Below are positions 34,777-44,144 of a stretch of 64,000 bases of DNA, one piece after another (position 1 is the first letter of the stretch; each line of letters begins with the position of its first letter). This DNA comes from Lederbergia galactosidilytica. GTDB lineage: Bacteria > Bacillota > Bacilli > Bacillales > Bacillaceae_C. Location of the stretch: assembly GCF_017873565.1 (NCBI RefSeq), contig NZ_JAGGKH010000006.1, positions 1-64,000 of the forward strand. Reading direction: 5' to 3'. The notes below the pieces were generated by a model. It saw only the letters and a program-made list of their open reading frames with translations, was not told the origin of the DNA and did not search any database. The position numbers and the translations under genes are program-made.

Positions 34777-35321
34777 CCAGCTTTCTGTAAATAATTTAGT
34801 TGTTGAACAAGTTGTGCAAATTTGGTTTTATCTCGCTGATCTAAAGCAGCATCAATCTCTTTTTGAATTTTTTCCTTTTGATGCAGTAAGATACTTTGAT
34901 TCAAAAAATCCTCTGCATATTTTCTATCCTTCTCCGATAGCAGTACTTTTGTTTGTATATATGGATTTTCCTCAAGGACAGCGGCATATTGATAAGATAA
35001 ATGGGCCGCTCTAAAATTAATCTGAATATAAATCTCTTCTTCTCGATTTAATCTAATATCATGAAAGGATTTTTCCGCATCTGTCGTCATAATATTTTCT
35101 TTATAGAAACGGAAAGGCACTTCTCTTGAACAATGTGTGGACATAACAAGTCCTCTAGGGCAAAATTGTGCATCTTCAACGAAATGAACTTTTTGCAATA
35201 ATTGCTCATGGCTCATCAGATAATTTAGAATCCAAACAGATTCCCTTCTTTTTAATTGATAACGATTTAGAAACCAGCGGATAAATTCCTTCTTCTCGTT
35301 GACAGATACAGGGGTTTCCAT
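34761..35321 (-). CDS. ypiB: UPF0302 protein YpiB
   Basis: A 186-residue soluble, conserved bacillal protein of unknown function (UPF0302). Typical family parts are [40 protein letters not shown] and the helical C-terminal [17 protein letters not shown]. The start at 35321 has GGAGGGAT directly upstream; the in-frame ATG at 35357 overlaps no site. 25 bp behind ypiA, one operon. Confidence 0.88.
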   Translation of the reverse strand: METPVSVNEKKEFIRWFLNRYQLKRRESVWILNYLMSHEQLLQKVHFVEDAQFCPRGLVMSTHCSREVPFRFYKENIMTTDAEKSFHDIRLNREEEIYIQINFRAAHLSYQYAAVLEENPYIQTKVLLSEKDRKYAEDFLNQSILLHQKEKIQKEIDAALDQRDKTKFAQLVQQLNYLQKAGTPSP

Positions 35322-35346
35322 TTTTATCCCTCCTCTGCGATTCAGA

Positions 35347-36609
35347 CTAATCCTCATTCAGTCTATCCAAAATAGAAATCCATTCCTCATTTGTTGGTTC
35401 TTTTTCGGTTAATCGTTTAAAAACAGTAACTGCTTCAGATTTTTTGCCTTCTTCTAATAAAAAGTAACCATAATCTTTTAAGAAATCTTGATTATTTTTA
35501 AAATCATTATATGCAAGTTCATACTGCTTTAATGCTTCTTTATATTTTTCAATCGATTGAAAGCTTATGGCTGAATCCCAATGAAATTGTGGTTCAACAC
35601 CACCTTCTTGAATAAACAGTTCCGAAATTTCCAGAACATCCTCATATCTTTCTTGATGAAGCAATAGCTTATTTAAGGTAGTAGCAGCTTCAATAAATTC
35701 GGGATCTAAGGCGAGGGAATCTCTGAAATAGTTCTCAGCTTGCTCTTCATTCCCGACCTTTAAAGAGAGTTTTCCAGCATAAAAAATTAGGTCTTTATTA
35801 AATTCATCTAATTCAATACCCGCTTTTACAGCCTCAAGAGCTTCTTCAAGTTGCTCCTCATGCTCGAAACTTTTGGCAAGGTAAAGATAAAGAGAATGAT
35901 AATCAGGATCCAATTCCCTTAGCTGTTTAAATGCCTTTATAGCTAAAAGATATTGTCCTGCTTGAAAAGATGTAAGTCCATAACCGAAAAGTGTGTTTGC
36001 TTCCAATTTTCGATCCAATGCCTTCTGATAAAATGGCAAGGCTTCTTCAAAGGCTCCGCCAGCACTTAACGCTTCTGCCATACGTGAGTGAACATTCATA
36101 CCTGCAAATTCCTGTTCGTCCTTTTCCAAAAGAAGTGTATAATACCTAGATGCTTCTAAAAAGCGACCTTGAGTCATATACAATTCAGCCAAAGCAAAGT
36201 CAATAACTGGCTCCTGAGGTAAGAGTTCTTTCGCAAGTAATAGTTTATGCTCGCTTACTTCATATAACCCTTGCATTTGATATAAATCGGCTTCTATTAA
36301 AAGGGCAGAAACGTATTCTGGATCATCTGATGTGATCGTTTCTAAATAAGCATAAGCTTGCTCATCATCATTCATCTCAATACTTATTTCTGCTAGTCTT
36401 AACTTAAGCTCATTTTCCTCTGGATATAACGCTAATAAACTTTCGTATAATTCCTTTGATTCAGTTAAATAACCTAACCTAGCCAGTTCTTCAGCTGATA
36501 ATAGTTTTTCCTCATCTGTTCCTAGCGAAATGACTTGTTCTAATTGCTTTTCTGCTTCCGAAATATTTTCTTCCTGTAAATATTGAATCAATCGTTCTGC
36601 TGCATTCAC
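35347..36609 (-). CDS. ypiA: TPR-repeat protein YpiA
   Basis: A 420-residue soluble protein built of about ten tetratricopeptide repeats, each with the usual Ala/Gly/Pro spacing (for example [19 protein letters not shown] and [17 protein letters not shown]). TPR proteins act as scaffolds; the partner of YpiA is not known. The start is GTG at 36609, 9 bp after AGAGG. It precedes ypiB, as in B. subtilis. Notably acidic. Confidence 0.88.
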   Translation of the reverse strand: MNAAERLIQYLQEENISEAEKQLEQVISLGTDEEKLLSAEELARLGYLTESKELYESLLALYPEENELKLRLAEISIEMNDDEQAYAYLETITSDDPEYVSALLIEADLYQMQGLYEVSEHKLLLAKELLPQEPVIDFALAELYMTQGRFLEASRYYTLLLEKDEQEFAGMNVHSRMAEALSAGGAFEEALPFYQKALDRKLEANTLFGYGLTSFQAGQYLLAIKAFKQLRELDPDYHSLYLYLAKSFEHEEQLEEALEAVKAGIELDEFNKDLIFYAGKLSLKVGNEEQAENYFRDSLALDPEFIEAATTLNKLLLHQERYEDVLEISELFIQEGGVEPQFHWDSAISFQSIEKYKEALKQYELAYNDFKNNQDFLKDYGYFLLEEGKKSEAVTVFKRLTEKEPTNEEWISILDRLNED

Positions 36610-36634
36610 AATAAAAATCCTCTCTAACCAGTTC

Positions 36635-37522
36635 TTATTTAAAAAGTCCTGTCATACGGATCGAAATTTCCCTACCAAAGCCAGGACAAAAAACGGGATT
36701 TTGGTCGATAATAACAAACTTTCCATTATTAACTGAAATATGCGGAATGATGTTGTTATCATTCCATGGTGAAAGATCATCACGTTTCGCTTGTTTTAAA
36801 ACAAGGTTATAACTTATTTCGCCACCCGCTTTCAAAACTCCTTTTTTCGGATACAAACCGATTTTCTTTAGAATGTCAAGACTTAAAGGTTTGTTAGGAG
36901 ATAGTGGACTTGGAAGATGATCTATCTTTTCATACTGAAGAATTTCATGCCATTTTTTTAATAATTGTCTTTTGTAAAAAAGATTTTGCCTACTGGAAAC
37001 TTTAGGGATGAATATTGGTTTATTAGGATAAGCAGCTTCCCTTATCCACCCCCAGGGAATCTCTACTAATTCTTGAACATTATCCAAATCGATAAATAAT
37101 GCCGGGATCATTTCCCTTTTACACATATGAACGATTTTTGCGGTCAATTTGTTCGCCTTTAAATTTACACCTAAAACATAATCGATTGGACTGTTCAAGA
37201 GTTCTAATCTTTTCTTCTCTAGCTTTTCAGTAAATTGATGCTGATATTGGATTGTAAAATCAGTCAATATACATCCACAGCCTTTTAACAAATATTCTCG
37301 TGAAAAATACGTTTTAAATGTTTCGAAGGAAAAACTAGGAATGTTGGGAGAATAAAAAACAAACGAAGGAGTAAGAAAAAAAGCTTGTACATTCAATTTC
37401 ATCACATTAAATTTTGGTATCGAGTAACCAATATAACGTATTTCGTTTTTTTGAACAAGTACAGAGATTTTTTTTATATGGTTATCAGATAAGAATGTTA
37501 CATCTTCCATCAAATAGCGCAT
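36635..37522 (-). CDS. Protein of unknown function, possibly a degenerate amidohydrolase-fold relative
   Basis: A 295-residue soluble protein lying between aroB and ypiA. The start at 37522 is chosen for AAGGAAGG 6 bp upstream. The first 60 residues (MEDVTFLSDNHIKKISVLVQ, then EIRYIGYSIPKF and AFFLTPSFVFY) follow the pattern of the small beta-sandwich start of amidohydrolases (ILVKNG.IAAIG...LTPGFID). The HxH metal pair that should follow is absent (SPNIPSF instead). Later parts (VLGVNLKANKLTAKIVHMCKREMIPALFIDLD) read like an alternating alpha/beta barrel. The amidohydrolase idea is my inference only; I have no firm family. Confidence 0.6.
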   Translation of the reverse strand: MRYLMEDVTFLSDNHIKKISVLVQKNEIRYIGYSIPKFNVMKLNVQAFFLTPSFVFYSPNIPSFSFETFKTYFSREYLLKGCGCILTDFTIQYQHQFTEKLEKKRLELLNSPIDYVLGVNLKANKLTAKIVHMCKREMIPALFIDLDNVQELVEIPWGWIREAAYPNKPIFIPKVSSRQNLFYKRQLLKKWHEILQYEKIDHLPSPLSPNKPLSLDILKKIGLYPKKGVLKAGGEISYNLVLKQAKRDDLSPWNDNNIIPHISVNNGKFVIIDQNPVFCPGFGREISIRMTGLFK

Positions 37523-37608
37523 CGATTCCTTCCTTTCTGTGAAGATTTTGTTCACAAAAAGCTACTTAACACAAGCTATGCTTGTTTGGAAGGAATCATG
37601 CGAAAACT

Positions 37609-38715
37609 TCAATCGGCTTTTTTTGTTTCTCTTTGTAATTGCGTTGCTATAATGAATTTTTCATAGGTAGATCGTAGTTGCTCTTCCCCTATTTCTTTCA
37701 CAACAGGTTTCCCAATCTCTTCTAATAATATAAATCTTGGTTTATTTGCAAATGACTTTTTATCTCTTTTCATGGAGGTTATTGCTTTATCAAAGTCGAA
37801 CTGTGCTGGAATTTCCAAACGATAGCCTAAAGTTACTAACCATTGTTCAAAACGATGGATGTCCATAACTAGGTCGGTTTCCGCTTCACTTAGATATAAG
37901 GCATACACCAATCCTGTCATAATTGCCTCTCCATGCGTTACTGTTCCATAGCCAGCATTCGTCTCTAATGCATGGCCTAATGTGTGCCCTAAATTTAAAA
38001 CAGCACGAAGCCCATTTTCCCGTTCATCCTGATGGACAATATTTGCCTTTATTTCGATACCTTTTTTTAATATATAATTTAAATCTGTTCTACTGATTTT
38101 TGTTAAATCCGTAATAGATTCCATTAAAAAATCAAGAAATTCTTGATCAGCTATGAAAGCATGCTTAACTACTTCAGCAAACCCCGAACGAATTTCCGAG
38201 AGTGGAAGTGTCTCTAAAAGGTCGGTAAAGTAATAAACACCTTCTGGTTGGTGAAAAGCTCCCACCATATTTTTACCAAGTGGATGATTAATGCCCGTTT
38301 TTCCACCGACAGCACTATCATGCGCTAATATTGTTGTAGGAACTTGTATAAAGCGAATTCCTCTCATAAAAGTTGCGGCTACAAAACCAGCTAAATCCCC
38401 TACAGCTCCCCCACCAAAAGCAATAATACAAGATTTTCGATCAAGATCATTTTCCAATGCAAATGTAAGTGCCTCTTCATAAACAGAGAATTGTTTGGCT
38501 TGTTCACTGGCCGGCACCTTAAAGATACAATAGTCCATTATTCTAGATAAACAAGTTCTCAATTCATCTAAATGTAAACGACCTACTGTAAAATCCGTAA
38601 TAATAAGGATTTTCGTATAATCCGCATTTTCCAAATGATCGGTCAGCGCTTGGAGGGAATTTTCACCAATAAAAACAGGATATGTTTTCGAAGAGGTTTC
38701 AATGTTGATTAACAA
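37609..38715 (-). CDS. aroB: 3-dehydroquinate synthase
   Basis: Second step of the shikimate pathway, NAD- and metal-dependent cyclisation of DAHP. GGAVGDLAGFVAATFMRGI, TTILAHDSAVGGKTGINHP (Zn and substrate contacts) and NLGHTLGHALE with its His ligands are all present. The start is TTG at 38715: AAGGAGG ends 8 bp before it, while the ATG at 38733 overlaps that site. 368 aa. In B. subtilis aroB lies with aroF and aroH; both are missing here. Confidence 0.95.
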   Translation of the reverse strand: MLINIETSSKTYPVFIGENSLQALTDHLENADYTKILIITDFTVGRLHLDELRTCLSRIMDYCIFKVPASEQAKQFSVYEEALTFALENDLDRKSCIIAFGGGAVGDLAGFVAATFMRGIRFIQVPTTILAHDSAVGGKTGINHPLGKNMVGAFHQPEGVYYFTDLLETLPLSEIRSGFAEVVKHAFIADQEFLDFLMESITDLTKISRTDLNYILKKGIEIKANIVHQDERENGLRAVLNLGHTLGHALETNAGYGTVTHGEAIMTGLVYALYLSEAETDLVMDIHRFEQWLVTLGYRLEIPAQFDFDKAITSMKRDKKSFANKPRFILLEEIGKPVVKEIGEEQLRSTYEKFIIATQLQRETKKAD

Positions 38716-38784
38716 GTTTCCTTCCTCCTTCATTCAACTTCTTTTCTATAGTCATTTTCTCTATATTTATAGAACAAGTGAAGT

Positions 38785-39558
38785 TTAAATTTTCTTATAA
38801 AAAAAAGTATCCTCTACTTCAAACCCATATTGTTGCGGATTAAATATTTGTTCTGTGCTACCAACAAAAAGCACCCCACCTGGGGCAAGTGCTTTTGAGA
38901 ATTTCTGATATAAAATATCCTTTGCTTCCTCTGTAAAATAAATAAGGACATTCCGACAAATAATTAAATGATAACCTGTACCAAAAGGGTCAGATAAAAG
39001 ATTCTGTTTCTTAAATTGAACTGTTTTCTTTATATCATCGTTAATCTTATATACGGATCCATCATTAACAAAGTATTTATTTTTATCTACAGTTGGCATT
39101 TCAGCAAGAGAACGTTCAGCATAAATTCCGAGTCTTGCTCTCTCAAGTGCGCCCTCATCTAAGTCTGTGGCTAGAATAGATATCTGCGATAAAGGCATAA
39201 AACGGGATAATATCATAGATATTGTATAGGGCTCTTCACCTGTTGAAGAAGCAGAACTCCATACTTTTAAGGATTGATTTTCCTTTAATAAACGGGGCAA
39301 TATTTTGTTCTCTAATGCTTCCCATCTACTTCTATTCCGATAGAATTCCGTCACATTTATCGTCATTCTATCCAAAAATTCTTCTAGAAGTGCTTGATCC
39401 TTGTCTAAACTCTGAAAGAATTCTTGGAAAGATTGAAATCCTTTTTTTTGAAAAAGAGACGTTAATCTTCTTTTCATTTGTGCTTCTTTGTACATAGATA
39501 AGTCAATTCCGGTTTTTGACTTCATTAATCTAATAAAATTCTCATAATCATGATTCAA
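38785..39558 (-). CDS. cheR: Chemotaxis protein methyltransferase CheR
   Basis: Uses S-adenosylmethionine to methylate glutamates of chemoreceptors. N-terminal helical domain with the receptor-binding basic patch (MKRRLTSLFQKKGF). SAM domain motifs VWSSASSTGEEPYTISMIL, ILATDLDEGAL and LIICRNVLIYF. 257 aa. The start is TTG at 39558 with GAGGGG 7 bp upstream. It precedes aroB on the same strand, as in B. subtilis, and implies a motile, chemotactic cell. Confidence 0.95.
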   Translation of the reverse strand: MNHDYENFIRLMKSKTGIDLSMYKEAQMKRRLTSLFQKKGFQSFQEFFQSLDKDQALLEEFLDRMTINVTEFYRNRSRWEALENKILPRLLKENQSLKVWSSASSTGEEPYTISMILSRFMPLSQISILATDLDEGALERARLGIYAERSLAEMPTVDKNKYFVNDGSVYKINDDIKKTVQFKKQNLLSDPFGTGYHLIICRNVLIYFTEEAKDILYQKFSKALAPGGVLFVGSTEQIFNPQQYGFEVEDTFFYKKI

Positions 39559-39788
39559 CCTTTTTCCCCTCGTCTATCTAAATTCAAAATCAAAGAACAA
39601 CATACGAAGCAATGAAATCAACAGATATAAGCTTCCTGTATCATGATGCATTCTGGCTCGCCTCTCAGATGGAATCGACAGGCCATTGTTCTAAATCAGT
39701 AAGAGTCTTGTTCGGTCCATTAATCACATAAATACCTACCATTTAAGGAACTGAACTAACTACATATTTGACTCTCTTATTTTGTGTA

Positions 39789-39818
39789 AAAAGCCACCTG
39801 TGTAAAACAGGCGGCATT
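39789..39818 (-). terminator. Terminator of ndk
   Basis: GCCGCCTGTTT and ACACAGGTGGC pair and are followed by TTTTT on the minus strand, just behind the ndk stop. Confidence 0.85.
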
Positions 39819-39821
39819 AAA

Positions 39822-40268
39822 TTAGTAAATCCAATTATTTATTAACTTTGAATATTCCACAAGCTCGTCTTCTTTAAAGAAAAGTTTTATTTCTCTCTCA
39901 GCACTTTGCACAGAGTCTGAACCATGAATAATATTTTTCCTTACAATTAAGCCGTAATCTCCACGGATCGTGCCAGATGCCGCTTCTTGGGGATTAGTTG
40001 TTCCCATCATTAGTCTTGCAGTTGCTATAACTTGTTCTCCCTGCCAGACCATCGCAAATACTGGCCCAGAAGTAATAAATTGTACAAGCTCTGGAAAAAA
40101 AGGACGTTCCTTATGTTCTTCATAGTGGCTTTCCGCCAGCTCTTCAGAGACAGTCATTAATTTTGCTCCAATTAATTGAAAGCCCTTTGCTTCAAAGCGA
40201 GAGATTATCTCTCCGATTAATCCCCTTTGTACAGCATCAGGTTTTACCATTAAAAATGTTTTCTCCAT
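39822..40268 (-). CDS. ndk: Nucleoside diphosphate kinase
   Basis: Transfers the gamma phosphate of ATP to (d)NDPs via a phosphohistidine, His115 in [10 protein letters not shown]-terminal [18 protein letters not shown] and [18 protein letters not shown] are also diagnostic. 148 aa. It lies behind hepT and before cheR, the B. subtilis order. Confidence 0.97.
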   Translation of the reverse strand: MEKTFLMVKPDAVQRGLIGEIISRFEAKGFQLIGAKLMTVSEELAESHYEEHKERPFFPELVQFITSGPVFAMVWQGEQVIATARLMMGTTNPQEAASGTIRGDYGLIVRKNIIHGSDSVQSAEREIKLFFKEDELVEYSKLINNWIY

Positions 40269-40350
40269 TATAACCCTCCTGCAAAAAATCGATTACAATT
40301 GCCAAAACTTATCAAAATAATATCACTATTTCCTATTATTGACAATCCTA

Positions 40351-41313
40351 TCAATATTTTCTTTTGCCAATATATTTCGCAATATCTTGTAACATTTTTT
40401 TTGCAGGGTTTGCGGGAAGATCATTAAGCAAGACTAAAGCCTTATTTAAATATTTTTGACTTAAATCATATGACTTTTCGATGGCATCTGAATTTTTGAT
40501 ATGAGTAATAATTTGCTCCATTTCTTTGGTATCAATATTTTCTCTAATCTTGAAGATTCGTTCACGAAGTTGCGTATCTTCCATAGCGTAGAGCGCGGGT
40601 AAAGTAATATTCCCTTGCCTCAGATCTTCCCCGGCAGGTTTCCCAAGGGTTTCTTCTGTAGCCGTAAAGTCAAGAATATCATCAATGATTTGATAAGACA
40701 TCCCGATACAATAACCAAACCTGTAAAGGATTCTATATGTTTTTTCATCTGCTCCTGCTGATACAGCGCCAAGCTCACAACTCACCGCGATTAATAAAGC
40801 TGTTTTCCTCTTTATTCTCCGCAAATAATCTCTAATATTTTGATCAAATCGGTATTTATCTTTAATTTGTTCAATTTCTCCTTTGCACACTTCGACAATT
40901 GCTTTTGCTAAAATGCGATGTGCCATAGGATCCTCAATATTTGTCATATAATCGAGTGATCTTGCTAACATGTAATCACCCGTGTACATTGCAACCCTAT
41001 CATTCCATGTATAACTTATCGTCGGACGACCTCTTCTTAAATCTGCCTCATCAATCACATCATCATGAACTAAGGAAGCCATGTGAATAAGCTCTAACGC
41101 AATAGCGGTGTTTTTAACATTATGTATATCATAGGTCCCAAATTTCGCACAGAGAAGAACAAAGATCGGGCGTATTCGTTTCCCCCCAGCCTTTAATAAT
41201 TGAATGGATGCTTCCTGCAATAAATCAATATCGGAATGAATCGACTTTTCCAGCTCTTTTTCAATCAACTCTAAATCTGCTTTTAAGGGAGAATTTATTA
41301 AATTAAGTTTCAT
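40351..41313 (-). CDS. hepT: Heptaprenyl diphosphate synthase, catalytic component II
   Basis: The long subunit of the two-part prenyltransferase that makes the C35 side chain of menaquinone-7. First Asp-rich motif DDVID (84-88) followed by RRGRP, second DDILD near 211. GGKRIRP at 43-49 binds diphosphate. 320 aa. Third gene of hepS-menG-hepT, the conserved menaquinone cluster. Confidence 0.95.
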   Translation of the reverse strand: MKLNLINSPLKADLELIEKELEKSIHSDIDLLQEASIQLLKAGGKRIRPIFVLLCAKFGTYDIHNVKNTAIALELIHMASLVHDDVIDEADLRRGRPTISYTWNDRVAMYTGDYMLARSLDYMTNIEDPMAHRILAKAIVEVCKGEIEQIKDKYRFDQNIRDYLRRIKRKTALLIAVSCELGAVSAGADEKTYRILYRFGYCIGMSYQIIDDILDFTATEETLGKPAGEDLRQGNITLPALYAMEDTQLRERIFKIRENIDTKEMEQIITHIKNSDAIEKSYDLSQKYLNKALVLLNDLPANPAKKMLQDIAKYIGKRKY

Positions 41314-41332
41314 TTTATTTCCACCTGGGTCA

Positions 41333-42040
41333 TTATTTCTTTTTGATTCCGATATGGGCTGCTGCTACACCGCCAGTAAAGGATTTATAAATAACATCCA
41401 CAAATCCTACTTTCCAAAACATTTGCGCTAATTGGTTCATTCCGGGAAAATCACGTGCAGATTCTTGTAACCAGGAATATTCTTTAAAACTTTTCGCTAA
41501 AAATTTACCCATAAGCGGCATTAAAAAACGAAAGTAAAAATAATAAGCCTGACGATAAACTGGAAGGTGTGGTTGGGATGTTTCAAGACACACTGCCATC
41601 CCACCTGGTTTTAAAACTCGTTCCATTTCTTTTAAAACTTGCACATAGTCGGGAACATTTCTTAATCCGAAACCAATTGTCACATAATCAAACTGATTAT
41701 CTTCAAAAGGAAGTTCCATTGCATTCCCTTGAATCAGTTCAACATTTGTAAGTTGTTCATTTTTTATTTTCTCTTGTGCCACTTGCAACATATTATGACT
41801 AAAATCTAGTCCGACTACTTTTCCTTCAGATCCTGTAGCTTTTCCGAGAGCAATAGTCCAGTCCCCTGTGCCACAACAAAGGTCTAAACAATCCTGACCG
41901 GGCTGGACATTCATTTTTTTCATCGTTTCCTTCCGCCACTTTTTATGCTGTTGGAAACTAATAACCGAATTCATTTTGTCGTAATTTTGATAAATGTTTT
42001 CAAAGACACTATGTACATGCTCTTCTTTTGGTTGTACCAT
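41333..42040 (-). CDS. menG: Demethylmenaquinone methyltransferase
   Basis: UbiE/MenG-type SAM-dependent methyltransferase, the last step of menaquinone synthesis. [36 protein letters not shown] (SAM motif I), FGLRNVPD and the C-terminal [14 protein letters not shown] are family hallmarks. 235 aa. Its ATG directly follows the hepS stop, with GGTGGAGG inside hepS, so translation is coupled. Confidence 0.96.
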   Translation of the reverse strand: MVQPKEEHVHSVFENIYQNYDKMNSVISFQQHKKWRKETMKKMNVQPGQDCLDLCCGTGDWTIALGKATGSEGKVVGLDFSHNMLQVAQEKIKNEQLTNVELIQGNAMELPFEDNQFDYVTIGFGLRNVPDYVQVLKEMERVLKPGGMAVCLETSQPHLPVYRQAYYFYFRFLMPLMGKFLAKSFKEYSWLQESARDFPGMNQLAQMFWKVGFVDVIYKSFTGGVAAAHIGIKKK

Positions 42041-42838
42041 TTATTTTTCCTCCACCCGCGGGCTTGAGAGATCAATGTAATCACTGTTTATCTGATTCAA
42101 TCGTGTTTTTACAATTGAAGGTAATTTAGGTAAGGACATCATCATATCTTCAAGCTTTAGTTTTGATTCAGTAGCATATTTGTAACAAATACCTTCTAGC
42201 TCAGTCATTTTAGGCATATGGGGTAAGAAACAATTTGCTAAGCTTTTGAAAAAGAGATTTTCGTTGCCTGCTCTCATATTTTTGATTTCATTTAATAGTT
42301 TCTTTAAAAATAGAAATTCCTCAATCAATTCGTTGTAAACAGACGACTGATTAAAATGACCATTAAATTTTGTCAGAAGGATTGATTCCACTTGCTTAAT
42401 GCTCTTCATAAAGAGCTGATCATTTCCCTTCCCCATCTGAAAAATATTTATTTTTTGTTCATTTATAATCTTAATCGCATCCGCCAAGTCTTTGATTAAC
42501 TCTATATTTTGGTATCCCGCTAATAAACTATAATAAAGACCACTATAGTAATCACCGGCTAACACCTTTAACTGTTTTTCCTTTATAGATGTTAGCTGTT
42601 GTTCTGTTACCTTCTCATGCATATCGATTGCATAATGAGCGAGCATGGCGGCTGATATATATGTATCCATTTCCTCTTTCGGAATGTCCGTATTTTGTAA
42701 AGAATAGGTCAAAAACAGGATTCGATCTTCATCAATCTTCGACGGCTTGACGTATTGACTGAAATAAGGATGAAAACTCTTTTTTTCAACCCTTTTCTTT
42801 AAGTTATGAATTTGTTGCTCATAATCAAAAACCGCCAT
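42041..42838 (-). CDS. hepS: Heptaprenyl diphosphate synthase component I
   Basis: The small, non-catalytic subunit that sets chain length with HepT. Family features are SPYFSQYVKPSKI-like N-terminus, HYAIDMHEKV and VLAGDYYSGLYYSLLA. 265 aa. First gene of the hepS-menG-hepT unit; it has no Asp-rich catalytic motif, as expected. Confidence 0.9.
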   Translation of the reverse strand: MAVFDYEQQIHNLKKRVEKKSFHPYFSQYVKPSKIDEDRILFLTYSLQNTDIPKEEMDTYISAAMLAHYAIDMHEKVTEQQLTSIKEKQLKVLAGDYYSGLYYSLLAGYQNIELIKDLADAIKIINEQKINIFQMGKGNDQLFMKSIKQVESILLTKFNGHFNQSSVYNELIEEFLFLKKLLNEIKNMRAGNENLFFKSLANCFLPHMPKMTELEGICYKYATESKLKLEDMMMSLPKLPSIVKTRLNQINSDYIDLSSPRVEEK

Positions 42839-42894
42839 ATGTTAATCCTCATTTCTATCACATTAATCAATATGTTCCTTTACACACAAAAATT

Positions 42895-42903
42895 ATTATA
42901 CCA
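42895..42903 (-). promoter_or_regulatory. Probable extended -10 promoter of hepS
   Basis: The minus strand reads TGGTATAAT, a perfect -10 box with the TGN extension, about 55 bp before the hepS start. No good -35 box is present, which is acceptable for extended -10 promoters. Confidence 0.5.
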
Positions 42904-43150
42904 TAATGGTCTAGTGTATGGCGATTGATGATCTATAAGAATTGTACAGAACTAAAGAATAGAAGGGTAATATTAATTTTTTCAATTCCATTCCATCATA
43001 GTCATATCTAATAATTCACACCTATTAGTTTCATACAAACATTGATTCGAGAGCACCAGAGCTTTAGTATAACTTATTTCTTACAAAAAAATTGATTACG
43101 TAGTTCGTTAAAATTTTATTCATCATTTTGCCATTAAGTCTATCAAGAAC
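42904..43150. other. Intergenic region hepS/mtrB
   Basis: AT-rich DNA behind the mtrB stop and upstream of the hepS promoter. No open frame; mtrB shows no clear terminator here. Confidence 0.35.
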
Positions 43151-43375
43151 TTACTTCGATCTTTCACTAGCTATTTCGCCAAAAGCCGTTAAAATCTTGG
43201 CTTCACCTCTAACTTTTATCGCGGAAGTATGTTCAGTAAATTGAGCGATCATAACTTCTCCTTGATCTAGTTTTTCTGCATGATGAAATTTGGTATCTGA
43301 GCCCCTTGTTAATCCAATCACATTCACACCATCTTCTAATGATTTAATAATAATAAAATCCGATTGTTCCTTCAA
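43151..43375 (-). CDS. mtrB: trp RNA-binding attenuation protein (TRAP)
   Basis: When loaded with tryptophan the 11-subunit ring binds (G/U)AG repeats in trp leader RNAs and causes termination. The 74-residue sequence has the TRAP pattern [49 protein letters not shown] (Trp and RNA contacts). The start is TTG at 43375 behind AAAGGAG. In B. subtilis folE (mtrA) lies upstream and the trp operon nearby; neither is in this window, so the TRAP targets must be elsewhere. Confidence 0.95.
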   Translation of the reverse strand: MKEQSDFIIIKSLEDGVNVIGLTRGSDTKFHHAEKLDQGEVMIAQFTEHTSAIKVRGEAKILTAFGEIASERSK

Positions 43376-43480
43376 TTATTACACTCCTTTGCTTCTTTCC
43401 ATATTTTTAATCAACATCCAATTGCAGAAATCATATACCAGTTATTTTACTGTACATAGTAACACAAATAGTTTCCACAT

Positions 43481-43510
43481 AAAAAGGAACTGCCTAAAAT
43501 AGGCAGTTCC
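43481..43510 (-). terminator. Terminator of hbs
   Basis: GGAACTGCCT and AGGCAGTTCC form a perfect stem with T5 on the minus strand, 37 bp after hbs. Confidence 0.9.
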
Positions 43511-43547
43511 CTCCTACATCCTTTTACAGAATGTATGTAAAAAATAA

Positions 43548-43820
43548 TTATTTAACAGCATCTTTAAGTGCTTTACCTGGTTTGAAAGCTGGAACCTTGC
43601 TTGCTGCAATTTCGATTTCTTCACCAGTTTGTGGGTTTCTACCTTTACGTGCAGCACGTTCGCGCACTTCAAAGTTTCCGAAACCAATCAATGCTACCTT
43701 ATCGCCATTAGCTAGTGTATCTTGAATAGATTGAAATACGGCATCAACCGCTTTAGTTGCATCCTTTTTGGAAAGCTCAGCTGCTTCGGCAACAGAATTA
43801 ATAAGTTCAGTTTTGTTCAT
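43548..43820 (-). CDS. hbs: DNA-binding protein HU
   Basis: The main nucleoid protein; bends DNA as a dimer. [42 protein letters not shown] and the [11 protein letters not shown] end are all present. 90 aa. The start at 43820 lies behind GGAGGTGAAAGG; the ATG at 43829 overlaps that site. Confidence 0.97.
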   Translation of the reverse strand: MNKTELINSVAEAAELSKKDATKAVDAVFQSIQDTLANGDKVALIGFGNFEVRERAARKGRNPQTGEEIEIAASKVPAFKPGKALKDAVK

Positions 43821-44018
43821 GCCTTTCACCTCCTCCTAAAAAATAGAGAAAACTAGTTCCTCAACTGCTATTACATTTGTAAACAATTTTATGAATTTCT
43901 AAACATTAAGAGGTAGAAATCCTATCACAATCACTGATAATCAGGGATTCATCAGCAATTCTGTTTAAAAGATTAACATATTAAATATCGGTTAGCAAGA
44001 TTTAATGCTGAGAAAAAT

Positions 44019-44058
44019 GGAAAAGATGCCGAATTTCGTCAAATTCGGCATCTTTTTC
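44019..44058 (-). terminator. Terminator of spoIVA (possibly bidirectional)
   Basis: AAAGATGCCGAATTT and AAATTCGGCATCTTT form a long stem flanked by A and T runs. It lies between spoIVA and hbs, 85 bp after the spoIVA stop. Confidence 0.85.
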
Positions 44059-44144
44059 AATAACAAGTATATTTTTGCGCGTCACTTTCATTTAATTCAG
44101 TGTATTACTAATGTTTAATTCACTTTACAATCTTCTTTTTTTCC

